From NCBI RefSeq assembly GCF_042433895.1, contig NZ_JBHLUA010000027.1, positions 1 to 64,000 on the forward strand: a stretch of 64,000 nucleotides of DNA, given 5' to 3'. Positions 44,478 through 52,845 of the stretch are shown piece by piece. The notes under the pieces were generated by a model that was not told the origin of the DNA, searched no databases, and worked only from the letters and a program-made list of their open reading frames with translations. Within the stretch, counting starts at the first letter, position 1, and each line of letters starts with the position of its first letter. Position numbers and translations under genes: made by a program. The DNA comes from Mesonia maritima. Its GTDB lineage: Bacteria > Bacteroidota > Bacteroidia > Flavobacteriales > Flavobacteriaceae.

Positions 44478-46403
44478 CTATTTTACTTCTTCAAAATCTA
44501 CGTCTTCAACGCCACCGTCTTTATCTTTTCCAGAATTTTCTTCGGCTCCGCCTTGCGCTCCACTTGCTCCTTGTTGAGGACCGCCTTGTTGTTGCGCTTC
44601 AGCTTGTGCTTTATACATTTCTTCTGAAACAGATTTCCAAGTTTCATTTAACTTTTCTAAAGCTGGTTCAATTTTTTCTAACTCTTTAGTTTCGTATGCT
44701 TTTTTAAGTTCTTCTAAAGCATCTTCTACCGGTTTTTTCTTGTCATCAGAAAGTTTATCTCCAAACTCTTTTAATTGCTTTTCAGTTTGGAAAATCATTG
44801 TATCAGCTTCATTAAGCTTATCTACTTTTTCTTTCGCTTTTTTATCGGCTTCAGCATTTGCTTCAGCTTCCTGCTTCATTTTCTCGATTTCCTCTTCGGT
44901 TAATCCAGAAGAAGCTTCAATACGAATATCTTGTTTCTTACCGGTAGCTTTATCTTCAGCGCTTACTTGAATAATTCCGTTTGCATCAATATCAAAAGTT
45001 ACTTCAATTTGAGGTGTTCCTCTTGGCGCTGGTGGAATTCCGTCTAAGTGGAATCTACCAATCGTTTTATTGTCTGATGCCATAGAACGCTCCCCTTGCA
45101 ATACGTGAATTTCTACAGATGGCTGGTTATCTGCCGCGGTAGAGAATGTTTGCGATTTTTTAGTAGGGATTGTTGTATTCGCTTCAATTAATTTAGTATT
45201 TACACCGCCCATAGTTTCAATACCTAAAGAAAGTGGCGTAACGTCTAATAACAATACATCTTTAACATCTCCGGTTAAAACACCACCTTGAATTCCAGCT
45301 CCAATCGCTACAACTTCATCTGGGTTTACACCTCTACTTGGTTTTTTACCAAAGAATTTCTCAACAGCTTCTTGTACTGCAGGAATACGTGTAGAACCAC
45401 CAACTAAAATTACTTCATCGATATCGCTTTTAGAAATACCGGCATCTTTCATTGCTTTTTCACAAGGCGTGATTGTTCTTTTTACTAAATCTGCAATTAA
45501 TTGCTCGAATTTAGATCTAGAAAGACTTCTTACCAAGTGTTTTGGTCCGCTTGAAGTTGCAGTTACATAAGGTAAATTAATCTCGGTTTGTGTTGAAGAA
45601 GACAATTCAATTTTAGCTTTTTCTGCAGCTTCTTTTAAACGTTGCAGCGCCATCGGATCTTTTCTAAGATCGATATCTTCATCTTTTTTGAATTCTTCAG
45701 CTAACCAATCGATAATTTTTTCATCAACATCATCACCACCTAAGTGCGTATCTCCATCGGTAGAAAGTACTTCAAAAACGCCATCTCCTAATTCTAGGAT
45801 AGAAACATCGTGCGTACCACCACCAAAGTCAAATACTACAATTTTTTGGTCTTGACCTTTTTTATCTAAACCGTAAGCTAAAGCTGCTGCGGTTGGTTCG
45901 TTTATAATTCTACGAACTTTAAGACCTGCAATTTCACCCGCTTCTTTTGTAGCTTGACGTTGCGAATCGTTAAAGTATGCAGGAACTGTAATTACAGCTT
46001 CAGAAACATCTTGACCTAAATAATCTTCTGCGGTTTTCTTCATTTTCTGAAGAATCATAGCAGATAATTCTTGTGGAGTATATAAACGACCATCTACATC
46101 TACACGTGGAGTATCGTTATCTCCTTTTTTTACTTTATAAGCAACACGCTCTGCTTCTTTCTGAGATTCTGAGTATTTATTACCCATAAATCTTTTTATA
46201 GAAGAGATTGTTTTTTCAGGATTTGTTACTGCTTGTCTTTTTGCTGGATCACCAACTTTAATTTCACCACCTTCTACAAATGCAATTACAGAAGGAGTTG
46301 TTCTTTTACCTTCAGCATTAGGTATTACTGTGGGTTCGTTTCCTTCCATAACAGAAACGCAAGAGTTGGTTGTCCCTAAGTCTATACCAATTATTTTACT
46401 CAT
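44478..46403 (-). CDS. dnaK: Molecular chaperone DnaK (Hsp70)
   Basis: 641 residues, full length. The first ATPase phosphate loop IGIDLGTTNSCVSV is at 5-18. VFDFGGGTHDVS near 193-204 has His where many DnaKs have Phe or Tyr. ILVGGSTRIPAVQE near 340-353 completes the nucleotide site. The substrate domain follows with the linker DVLLLDVTPLSLGIE, and the lid ends in Gln/Gly-rich sequence and the EEVK terminus. It refolds proteins with DnaJ and GrpE, neither of which is adjacent. Confidence 0.98.
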   Translation of the reverse strand: MSKIIGIDLGTTNSCVSVMEGNEPTVIPNAEGKRTTPSVIAFVEGGEIKVGDPAKRQAVTNPEKTISSIKRFMGNKYSESQKEAERVAYKVKKGDNDTPRVDVDGRLYTPQELSAMILQKMKKTAEDYLGQDVSEAVITVPAYFNDSQRQATKEAGEIAGLKVRRIINEPTAAALAYGLDKKGQDQKIVVFDFGGGTHDVSILELGDGVFEVLSTDGDTHLGGDDVDEKIIDWLAEEFKKDEDIDLRKDPMALQRLKEAAEKAKIELSSSTQTEINLPYVTATSSGPKHLVRSLSRSKFEQLIADLVKRTITPCEKAMKDAGISKSDIDEVILVGGSTRIPAVQEAVEKFFGKKPSRGVNPDEVVAIGAGIQGGVLTGDVKDVLLLDVTPLSLGIETMGGVNTKLIEANTTIPTKKSQTFSTAADNQPSVEIHVLQGERSMASDNKTIGRFHLDGIPPAPRGTPQIEVTFDIDANGIIQVSAEDKATGKKQDIRIEASSGLTEEEIEKMKQEAEANAEADKKAKEKVDKLNEADTMIFQTEKQLKEFGDKLSDDKKKPVEDALEELKKAYETKELEKIEPALEKLNETWKSVSEEMYKAQAEAQQQGGPQQGASGAQGGAEENSGKDKDGGVEDVDFEEVK

Positions 46404-46478
46404 AGTTATTTATTTTTAATTTTTTTTCAATTTTAATACGCTAACAAATAGTCAATCATTATGCCAGCAGATTTTTTA

Positions 46479-46491
46479 TGACAGGTTGTCA
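46479..46491. promoter_or_regulatory. Palindrome upstream of dnaK
   Basis: TGACAGGTTGTCA is a perfect 5-3-5 inverted repeat (TGACA / TGTCA), 76 bases upstream of the dnaK ATG and in the gap to divergent sdaA. It is a candidate operator; no CIRCE element is present. Confidence 0.35.
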
Positions 46492-46644
46492 CTTTATTTC
46501 TGAAACGCTCCTAAAAATGGCATTAAAGGTCTATTTTTTAAAAGCATTTAGAAGAATAAAAATTTTTCATATTTATATAATAGAAAGCTCAAAAAATTCT
46601 TTAATATTTGTGCTAAGTTTTGATACTTAAAAAGATAAATTTAT

Positions 46645-48078
46645 ATGAAAAAAATTGAATGCATTAGCGTTTTCGATATGCTCAAAATTGGGGTTGGTCC
46701 TTCAAGTTCCCATACTTTAGGTCCGTGGAGAGCCGGCCAACGTTGGTTAAAAGAGCTGAAAGATAAAAATGTATTTAATCTAATAGAAACCGTTAAGGTA
46801 GATCTCTACGGATCGTTATCACTTACTGGAAAAGGTCATGCCAGCGATATTGCTTCACTTTTAGGTTTATGCGGTTACGATCCTGTAACGATGGATTTAG
46901 AAAAAATTGACCCAGAAATAAAAAAAATCCAAACTGAAAAAAAACTTTTACTGAACGGTGAAAAAGAAGTGAATTTTGCTCCACAAGAACAAATTATATT
47001 CAATAAAAAATTTCTAGATTTTCATCCTAACGGAATAAAATTTACCGCAACTTTAACTAGTGGAAAAAAAATAAGTTCAACCTTCTTCTCTATCGGCGGC
47101 GGATTTGTAGTTAAAAAAGCTCGAAAAAATGCTAAAGAGAAAATAGAAGACTTTGAACATTTTCCATTTCCTGTTGAAAAAGCTACAGACTTGGTAAAAT
47201 ATTGTCATCAAGAAGGAAAACAAATTTCTGATATTGTTTTAGCGAATGAACTTTCCCTTAGAAATGAGGAAGAAATTGATGAAGGTTTAAAAGCAATTTG
47301 GAACGTTATGTTAGAGTCGATGTATATTGGTTGCCATACTGATGGAATTCTTCCCGGCGGACTAAAAGTACAACGACGCGCTTTTGCGATGCATCAGAAA
47401 CTAATTGGCGAGGTAAAATATAATAATCCGCAAGAATGGTTAGAGGGAATTCGTAAAACCGAAGTAAAATTCCGCCAGATTTTAAAATGGGTAAGCTGTT
47501 TTGCGATTAGTGTAAATGAAGTAAATGCTTCTCTAGGACGAGTTGTAACAGCTCCAACAAATGGAAGCGCCGGAACCGTTCCAGCGGTTTTAATGTATTA
47601 TATGACGATTGAAAATCATAACGCGGGTTTTGAAGAAATTAAAAAATTTATGCTCGTAGCCGGCGAAATCGGTAGTTTATTTAAAAAAGGAGCAACTATT
47701 TCTGCAGCAATGGGTGGTTGCCAAGCTGAAATTGGCGTTTCCTCGGCAATGGCAGCGGGAGCGTTAACCCAACTTATGGGGGGAACACCAGAACAAGTAC
47801 TAATGGCTAGTGAAATTGCGATGGAACATCACTTAGGATTAACTTGCGACCCGATTGCAGGCTTGGTACAAATTCCTTGTATCGAAAGAAATGCAATGGG
47901 CGCGATAAAAGCGATAAATGCTGCTGAAATTGCCTTAGATAGTGACGCTACAAAAGCGAAAGTTCCATTAGATAAAGTAATTGAAACCATGTGGGATACT
48001 GCAAAAGATATGAATTCTAAATACAAAGAAACTTCTGAAGGCGGTTTAGCTGTTAAAGTAAGTTTAAGCGATTGCTAA
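46645..48078 (+). CDS. sdaA: L-serine ammonia-lyase, iron-sulfur type
   Basis: 477 residues, the single-chain form with beta and alpha domains fused. The N-terminus has DMLKIGVGPSSSHTLGPW near 10-27. In the alpha domain GGCQAEIGVSSAMAAGAL and TCDPIAGLVQIPCIERN supply the cysteines for a [4Fe-4S] cluster, with APTNGSAGTVPAVL binding substrate. It converts L-serine to pyruvate and ammonia. Monocistronic, divergent from dnaK, ended by a strong terminator. Confidence 0.95.
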   Translation: MKKIECISVFDMLKIGVGPSSSHTLGPWRAGQRWLKELKDKNVFNLIETVKVDLYGSLSLTGKGHASDIASLLGLCGYDPVTMDLEKIDPEIKKIQTEKKLLLNGEKEVNFAPQEQIIFNKKFLDFHPNGIKFTATLTSGKKISSTFFSIGGGFVVKKARKNAKEKIEDFEHFPFPVEKATDLVKYCHQEGKQISDIVLANELSLRNEEEIDEGLKAIWNVMLESMYIGCHTDGILPGGLKVQRRAFAMHQKLIGEVKYNNPQEWLEGIRKTEVKFRQILKWVSCFAISVNEVNASLGRVVTAPTNGSAGTVPAVLMYYMTIENHNAGFEEIKKFMLVAGEIGSLFKKGATISAAMGGCQAEIGVSSAMAAGALTQLMGGTPEQVLMASEIAMEHHLGLTCDPIAGLVQIPCIERNAMGAIKAINAAEIALDSDATKAKVPLDKVIETMWDTAKDMNSKYKETSEGGLAVKVSLSDC

Positions 48079-48085
48079 AAAAATA

Positions 48086-48115
48086 AAAGCCCGATTTTTA
48101 GATCGGGCTTTTTTT
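48086..48115 (+). terminator. Terminator downstream of sdaA
   Basis: AAAGCCCGAT pairs with ATCGGGCTTT around a six-base loop, followed by a T run. Confidence 0.9.
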
Positions 48116-48179
48116 AGACTCTTTATTCCACTTTTATTGAATAGAATCTGTCTTTTTTTCTATACTTTTTCCGAAGTCT

Positions 48180-48710
48180 TCAGAAGTCTTCAAAAACATC
48201 CATATTTACATCTATATCTCCTTCTCCAGCAGATTTCATTAATTTCATAATTGCGCCGGGATTCATATCGTCTCCTAAAATACGGGCAACTGCAAAACCT
48301 TTTTCTTCGTGAACGCCGTATAGAATAAATTCATCTATCGCATCTTCTTCACCTAAATACATTAATCGAACTCCTTTTCCTACAGAACCCATTCTAAAGA
48401 GCAATTTGTATTTTTCATCTTTAAAAATATGGTCTACCGTTTCTTTTTCCTTTTCAAATTCCTCTTTATTTTTTTCAGTTATAGGAAAAGCTAACACATT
48501 TGCCTTTTCTATACTTCCTAAAGCTTTTTGTTGTTCTTCATTTAAACTTGAATTACTGCCTAAAAAAAGACTCGAAGGTACATCGATGACAACAAAATTT
48601 ACATTTTCTTGTTTCTCTACATAATACTTTTGAAGAGAAGGTTCGCTATTACAAGCTAAGGCTAGAAAAGCTATAGCGGACGCGAGTGATATTTTTATTA
48701 TGTTTTTCAT
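48180..48710 (-). CDS. DUF4252 lipoprotein
   Basis: 176 residues from ATG 48710, one base after the upstream stop. An alternative ATG at 48725 would overlap the upstream gene by 14 bases and lengthen the positive N-terminus. The signal peptide ends in the lipobox LALAC. The DUF4252 domain covers most of the rest, with FRMGSVGKGVRLMYLGEEDAI, then ILGDDMNPGAIMKLM. It is the last gene of an ECF sigma, anti-sigma, DUF4252 and DUF4252 operon. No biochemical role is established. Confidence 0.8.
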   Translation of the reverse strand: MKNIIKISLASAIAFLALACNSEPSLQKYYVEKQENVNFVVIDVPSSLFLGSNSSLNEEQQKALGSIEKANVLAFPITEKNKEEFEKEKETVDHIFKDEKYKLLFRMGSVGKGVRLMYLGEEDAIDEFILYGVHEEKGFAVARILGDDMNPGAIMKLMKSAGEGDIDVNMDVFEDF

Positions 48711-48711
48711 C

Positions 48712-49236
48712 TTAATTATTTTCATCTAAATTTTCTAATTCTTCTGCTCCGGGAACTTTTAAATCTTTCGCTAATTTTGAGATTTCTTTTAAGTCGATAT
48801 TTCCGGTGATGGAAAGCGCTACGGTAATAGGTTTATTATCTTCCTGTCCGTTAAAAAGCATTACCAATTGTTTTACTTGACTGGGTTTACTGCCCGGTTT
48901 GGAGTAAAATCGTACATTTTTATTTTCATCTTTAAAACGCATTAATTCTTGTAAAGCATTTTTTGTGATGTAAGCGTTCATATCGTTTTCCATTTGCTTT
49001 CCTATACTGGAGTTGTGTGTGGAAATCACTTTAATATCTTCTAAACTTTCGATGAGTTTTAGATACTGTTTTACTTCTTCATCGTCGCTATCGACATCAA
49101 TTTCGGCTAAGAGTTTAAACATATTGCTGGTCATAACCATTGCGCTTACTTCTCTCATATTTTCGTATTTCTGAAAATTTTGCGCTTGACTTACTACCGG
49201 AATTAGGGCTAAAAGGATTATTATTAACTTTTTCAT
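48712..49236 (-). CDS. Exported DUF4252 protein
   Basis: 174 residues with signal peptide ending SQAQ (19). The DUF4252 domain includes the Asp-rich segment DVDSDDEEVKQYLKLIESLEDIKV and RFYSKPGSKPSQVKQLVMLF, and ends with LKVPGAEELENLD. It is paralogous in domain type to the lipoprotein just downstream but lacks a lipobox. It is cotranscribed with the sigma factor gene, so it is likely a target or sensor of that regulator. Confidence 0.8.
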   Translation of the reverse strand: MKKLIIILLALIPVVSQAQNFQKYENMREVSAMVMTSNMFKLLAEIDVDSDDEEVKQYLKLIESLEDIKVISTHNSSIGKQMENDMNAYITKNALQELMRFKDENKNVRFYSKPGSKPSQVKQLVMLFNGQEDNKPITVALSITGNIDLKEISKLAKDLKVPGAEELENLDENN

Positions 49237-49241
49237 AGCTT

Positions 49242-49694
49242 TTATTTTTGTTGAATTATTTGATTTTGGGTTGTATTAAATTCGTTTAAATATTGTAATT
49301 GTTTTTTTCCGTCGTTCATCACGTTGGTCATCATATATAATAAATCTTGCGTGTGCTTCATCGCGAGTTCATGGTTTACTTCAGTAGATTTAATTTTTGT
49401 TTGCTTTTGATTGAAAAAATATACTGAACAAACAATTAAAACACTCGCCGCAATGGCAGACCAACGGTAATATTTTTTGTTCAAGAAAGTAGATTTCTTT
49501 TCCGGTAAATTCACTTCACCTTCAAAAGCGGTTTTCCGTTGTTCTTCAAAAAAATTGAACAAAGGTTTATATTCTTCAAACGTGGGATCTACTTTACCTG
49601 ACGCAAAATATTCATTCAAAATTTTTTCTTCAGAAAGACTGGTTTCACCTTCTAAATATTTAGTTAATAGAGGTTTTATTTTAGACCGTTCCAT
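49242..49694 (-). CDS. Putative membrane anti-sigma factor
   Basis: 150 residues. The N-terminal 70 are cytoplasmic-type and helical (KPLLTKYLEGETSLSEEKIL, a start resembling zinc-less anti-sigma domains). One membrane helix lies at about 77-94, and the last 55 residues would be periplasmic. The gene overlaps the ECF sigma gene by 14 bases. Position and topology support the call, though no clear anti-sigma Pfam-type motif is visible. Confidence 0.7.
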   Translation of the reverse strand: MERSKIKPLLTKYLEGETSLSEEKILNEYFASGKVDPTFEEYKPLFNFFEEQRKTAFEGEVNLPEKKSTFLNKKYYRWSAIAASVLIVCSVYFFNQKQTKIKSTEVNHELAMKHTQDLLYMMTNVMNDGKKQLQYLNEFNTTQNQIIQQK

Positions 49695-50208
49695 AACGAT
49701 GTTTTTTTAAAATTTCTTTTCTAATTTTTTTTCTTGCTCTCGAAAGTGCAACTCGTATAGCAGTTTCTTTCATTTCTGCGATTTTAGCAATTTCTTCATA
49801 TTCTAACTGTTCTACATCTCGCAATTGAATTAACAACTGTTCTTGTTTATTTAAGCCTTCAATAATTTCTGAAACATGAGCTAATTCATCTTTTGCTTCT
49901 ATTTCTTTCTGAAGCGAACTACGTTCATCTTCATAATTATTATGTACGATGCGTAAATTATTATTCTTTTTCAACTTTAACTGATCGAGGCAATAATTTT
50001 TAGTAACTGTCATTGCAAACGCCTGCGGATTATCATAAGAATTTAATTTTCCTTTTAACTTCCATAGTTTCATAAAAACCTCTTGCGTGGCATCTTGTGC
50101 GGCTTCTTTAGAAATCAACAACCGAACAGACAAACGGTACATTTTATCTTGCAAAGGTTCTATAAATTCTAAAAATCGTTGTTGATCCATTTTGTTAGTC
50201 GGTTTCAT
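49681..50208 (-). CDS. ECF-family RNA polymerase sigma factor
   Basis: 175 residues. Region 2 contains DATQEVFMKLWKLKGKLNSYDNPQAFAMTVTKN with the -10-recognising helix, and region 4 has EQLEYEEIAKIAEMKETAIRVALSRARKKIRKEI as the -35 helix-turn-helix. An internal ATG (MDQQRF) six codons later is an alternative start. It heads the operon with the putative anti-sigma and two DUF4252 genes, and is divergent from an S41 protease gene. Confidence 0.92.
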   Translation of the reverse strand: MKPTNKMDQQRFLEFIEPLQDKMYRLSVRLLISKEAAQDATQEVFMKLWKLKGKLNSYDNPQAFAMTVTKNYCLDQLKLKKNNNLRIVHNNYEDERSSLQKEIEAKDELAHVSEIIEGLNKQEQLLIQLRDVEQLEYEEIAKIAEMKETAIRVALSRARKKIRKEILKKHRYGTV

Positions 50209-50235
50209 ATTGATGACGAATCATAACATATTTTG

Positions 50236-50262
50236 TTACAATATATTTTTAAATTACAATAT
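50236..50262. promoter_or_regulatory. Direct repeats between ECF sigma operon and S41 protease
   Basis: TTACAATAT occurs at 50236-50244 and again at 50254-50262, an 18-base period. The second copy extends into the palindrome ACAATATTGT. They lie midway between the two divergent start codons and may be shared regulator sites. Confidence 0.35.
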
Positions 50263-50299
50263 TGTCTTTACTTTTAAGGTTTTATATAAAAGCTGATTT

Positions 50300-51688
50300 A
50301 TGAAATTTCTTAAGACCTTTGCCCTATTTTTAAGCTGTAGTTTTCTATTTACTTCTTGTTTTGAAGATCAAGATGATGTTCGTGTAGCAGCATCTATTCA
50401 AGAAATTCAAGATTTTGTGTACCGCGGAATGGATTATTTCTACCTCTATAAAAGTGAAGTTCCAGAATTGGCAGAAAATGCTTTTCCTGATGACAGCAAT
50501 TACCAAGCTTATTTAAATTCTTTTGCTACACCTGAAGCGCTTTTTGATGATTTGGTGGTAGAACAAGATCGTTTCAGCTTTCTTATTTCCGATTACCGAG
50601 CGCTGGAAAATGCTTTAAACGGAATTACCTTAAATAATGGAATGGAGTTTGGCTTGGTTCAATTACAAGACAACGGACAAATTTTTGGCTATGTTCGCTA
50701 TGTAATCCCGAATTCTTCTGCAGCACAACAAGGTGTAGAACGCGGAATGCTTTTTAATCGAGTTGATGGAACTACATTTACTGAAAATAATTTTAATGAT
50801 TTATTATCGCCAACTTCCTATACAATTGGTTTAGCCGAATACGATGGAGAAAATATTAATAATTTAGAGGAAACTATAACGCTAACAAAACAAGAAATCA
50901 CAGAAAATCCGGTTTATATTTCCAAAGTAATTGAAGAGCAAAATCAAAAAATCGGCTATTTAATGTATAACGGATTTACCAGTACGTTTGATGATGAGTT
51001 AAACGCAGCGTTTGCCGATTTTAAATCTTCAGGAATTACCGATCTAGTTGTTGATTTACGTTACAACAGCGGCGGAAATATTGAAACCAGTAACGATTTA
51101 GCAAGTATGATTACTGGTCAATTTCAGGGAGAATTATTTTCAACACAAGTTTACAATGAGAATTTTGATGATGTAGAGCGTTTTTTCAACAATAAAATAA
51201 GTTCTGGAGCAACCATAAACAGTTTAAATTTGAATCGCGTTTATGTATTAACAACTGGTTCTACAGCTTCTGCCAGCGAATTATTAATTAGTTCTTTAAT
51301 GCCTTATATTGAAGTTATTCAAATAGGAACAAGTACGACCGGAAAATTTCAAGGTTCTACTACATTATATGATTCTCCAGATTTTTCTAGAAATAATGTA
51401 AATATTGGTCATCGTTACGCCTTACAACCTTTAATTTTAAAATCGGTTAACGCCAATGGTTTTACAGATTATATAGACGGACTTTCACCTGATGTTGAGC
51501 AGCAGGAAGATTATTTTAATTTAGGAACTTTAGGCGATCCCGAAGAACCACTTTTACAAACGGCAATTAACCAAATTAATGGCGGAAGACCTTTTATTCC
51601 TTCACCTGAACAAGATTTTATTTCTATTGGAGAAAGCAAAATGAATAACTTAAATTATCAACGAATGTATGTTGAGGAAATAAAATAA
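50300..51688 (+). CDS. S41-family (C-terminal processing-like) peptidase lipoprotein
   Basis: 462 residues. The signal peptide ends in a lipobox with Cys20 (FLFTSC). A PDZ-like region lies around 110-200, with GYVRYVIPNSSAAQQGVERG. The S41 catalytic part has VDLRYNSGGN at 251-260 and the serine motif STASASE at 321-327; a Lys partner is expected near 344. It probably degrades or processes proteins in the periplasm or at the surface. Monocistronic. Confidence 0.88.
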   Translation: MKFLKTFALFLSCSFLFTSCFEDQDDVRVAASIQEIQDFVYRGMDYFYLYKSEVPELAENAFPDDSNYQAYLNSFATPEALFDDLVVEQDRFSFLISDYRALENALNGITLNNGMEFGLVQLQDNGQIFGYVRYVIPNSSAAQQGVERGMLFNRVDGTTFTENNFNDLLSPTSYTIGLAEYDGENINNLEETITLTKQEITENPVYISKVIEEQNQKIGYLMYNGFTSTFDDELNAAFADFKSSGITDLVVDLRYNSGGNIETSNDLASMITGQFQGELFSTQVYNENFDDVERFFNNKISSGATINSLNLNRVYVLTTGSTASASELLISSLMPYIEVIQIGTSTTGKFQGSTTLYDSPDFSRNNVNIGHRYALQPLILKSVNANGFTDYIDGLSPDVEQQEDYFNLGTLGDPEEPLLQTAINQINGGRPFIPSPEQDFISIGESKMNNLNYQRMYVEEIK

Positions 51689-51690
51689 TA

Positions 51691-51720
51691 AAAAAAGCCG
51701 CTAACGTTAGCGGCTTTTTT
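51691..51720. terminator. Bidirectional terminator
   Basis: AAAAAAGCCGCTAAC pairs with GTTAGCGGCTTTTTT, with almost no loop, between the convergent S41 and BtuG-like genes. Confidence 0.9.
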
Positions 51721-51741
51721 ATGCAATTCAATAAATCAATT

Positions 51742-52839
51742 TTAATCGTTAAAATAGAATCCATTAGGTCCAAGTCCTACAGAAATATTTTTAAGCAGAT
51801 TTCCTTCTAAATCATATACTTCTACAAAACTATCGGAAGCAAAGTCGCCACCATCTGCAACAAAAATTCGATTATCTTCGACCTCAAAACCGTACATAAC
51901 GCCATATTCAGAATCACTATTATAGGTTAAAATAGGTTCTTCAGGTTTTTCGGTGTCTTCCATTCCTAATGTATAAACCGATGTCCCTACGGTGAAGTAA
52001 ATTTGATCGTCTTCAATCTCTAGTTTGCTAGCATCGCCTTCTTGATAATTTAATACAACATTACTTTCTATAGTTAATGTGTTTATATTAAATTTTTCAA
52101 GATGATTACCACTTAAAGTATAAATAAATCCATCTTCAATTTCAAATGAATTTAAACCTGGGTGATTATCATCGATATAATAAGTTTCAATAGTATTTTC
52201 AACTTCATTAGTTGTAGGATTAAATACGGCAATTTTCTTACCCAAGTTATAGCTAGACTTTTGAATATATAATTTTCCGTTCTCTTCTTCAATAAATTCC
52301 AAAGCTTCACCTTGAGCTCCAAGAGGAATGGTTTGCTCTACTTCTAAAGTTTCTAAATTAATAATGGTTAAAAAGTCATCTACACCACCATCTAACGTAT
52401 CACCTTGATTAGTAACATAAGCTTTACCATTATAAATAACTCCGTAACGAGGTACTTCTAAACCACTGTCAACCTTTCCTACCAATTCAAATGTGTATCG
52501 ATTTACAACAGTAATTAAATTTGATCCATTAGAGATAATATAAGCTAAATCGTCTTCAAAAAAAATAGATTGTGCATAACCACCTAAATCTTCTCCCTCA
52601 TTAACGTTTTGAAAAATTGTTTGTTCTACATTTTCCAAATCATCGCTAATGTAAGTTACAGTACCAATTCCACCTTCATTTAATACAAAAATTCCATTTT
52701 TATATTTTCCTTGCTCTTCACCTGGTTCTTCAGGATTTTTAGAATCCTCCGGTGGCGTGAAATCATCATCATTACTACAAGAAGTTAAAAATAAAACGCT
52801 GCAAAAAATAAGAGCTAAAAATCGTGTTGTTTTTTTCAT
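51742..52839 (-). CDS. btuG: BtuG-like beta-propeller surface lipoprotein (DUF5074/YncE type)
   Basis: 365 residues. The signal peptide ends in LTSC, followed by an acidic, Pro-rich SNDDD tether typical of surface-exposed lipoproteins in Bacteroidota. The rest is a seven-bladed-propeller-type repeat with YGVIYNGKAYVTNQGD, then FLTIINLETLEVEQTIPLG. In Bacteroides, BtuG binds vitamin B12 with high affinity and caps BtuB. Here the gene follows btuB by six bases under the same cobalamin riboswitch, which supports the name. Direct B12 binding is inferred. Confidence 0.82.
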   Translation of the reverse strand: MKKTTRFLALIFCSVLFLTSCSNDDDFTPPEDSKNPEEPGEEQGKYKNGIFVLNEGGIGTVTYISDDLENVEQTIFQNVNEGEDLGGYAQSIFFEDDLAYIISNGSNLITVVNRYTFELVGKVDSGLEVPRYGVIYNGKAYVTNQGDTLDGGVDDFLTIINLETLEVEQTIPLGAQGEALEFIEEENGKLYIQKSSYNLGKKIAVFNPTTNEVENTIETYYIDDNHPGLNSFEIEDGFIYTLSGNHLEKFNINTLTIESNVVLNYQEGDASKLEIEDDQIYFTVGTSVYTLGMEDTEKPEEPILTYNSDSEYGVMYGFEVEDNRIFVADGGDFASDSFVEVYDLEGNLLKNISVGLGPNGFYFND

Positions 52840-52845
52840 AATAAA

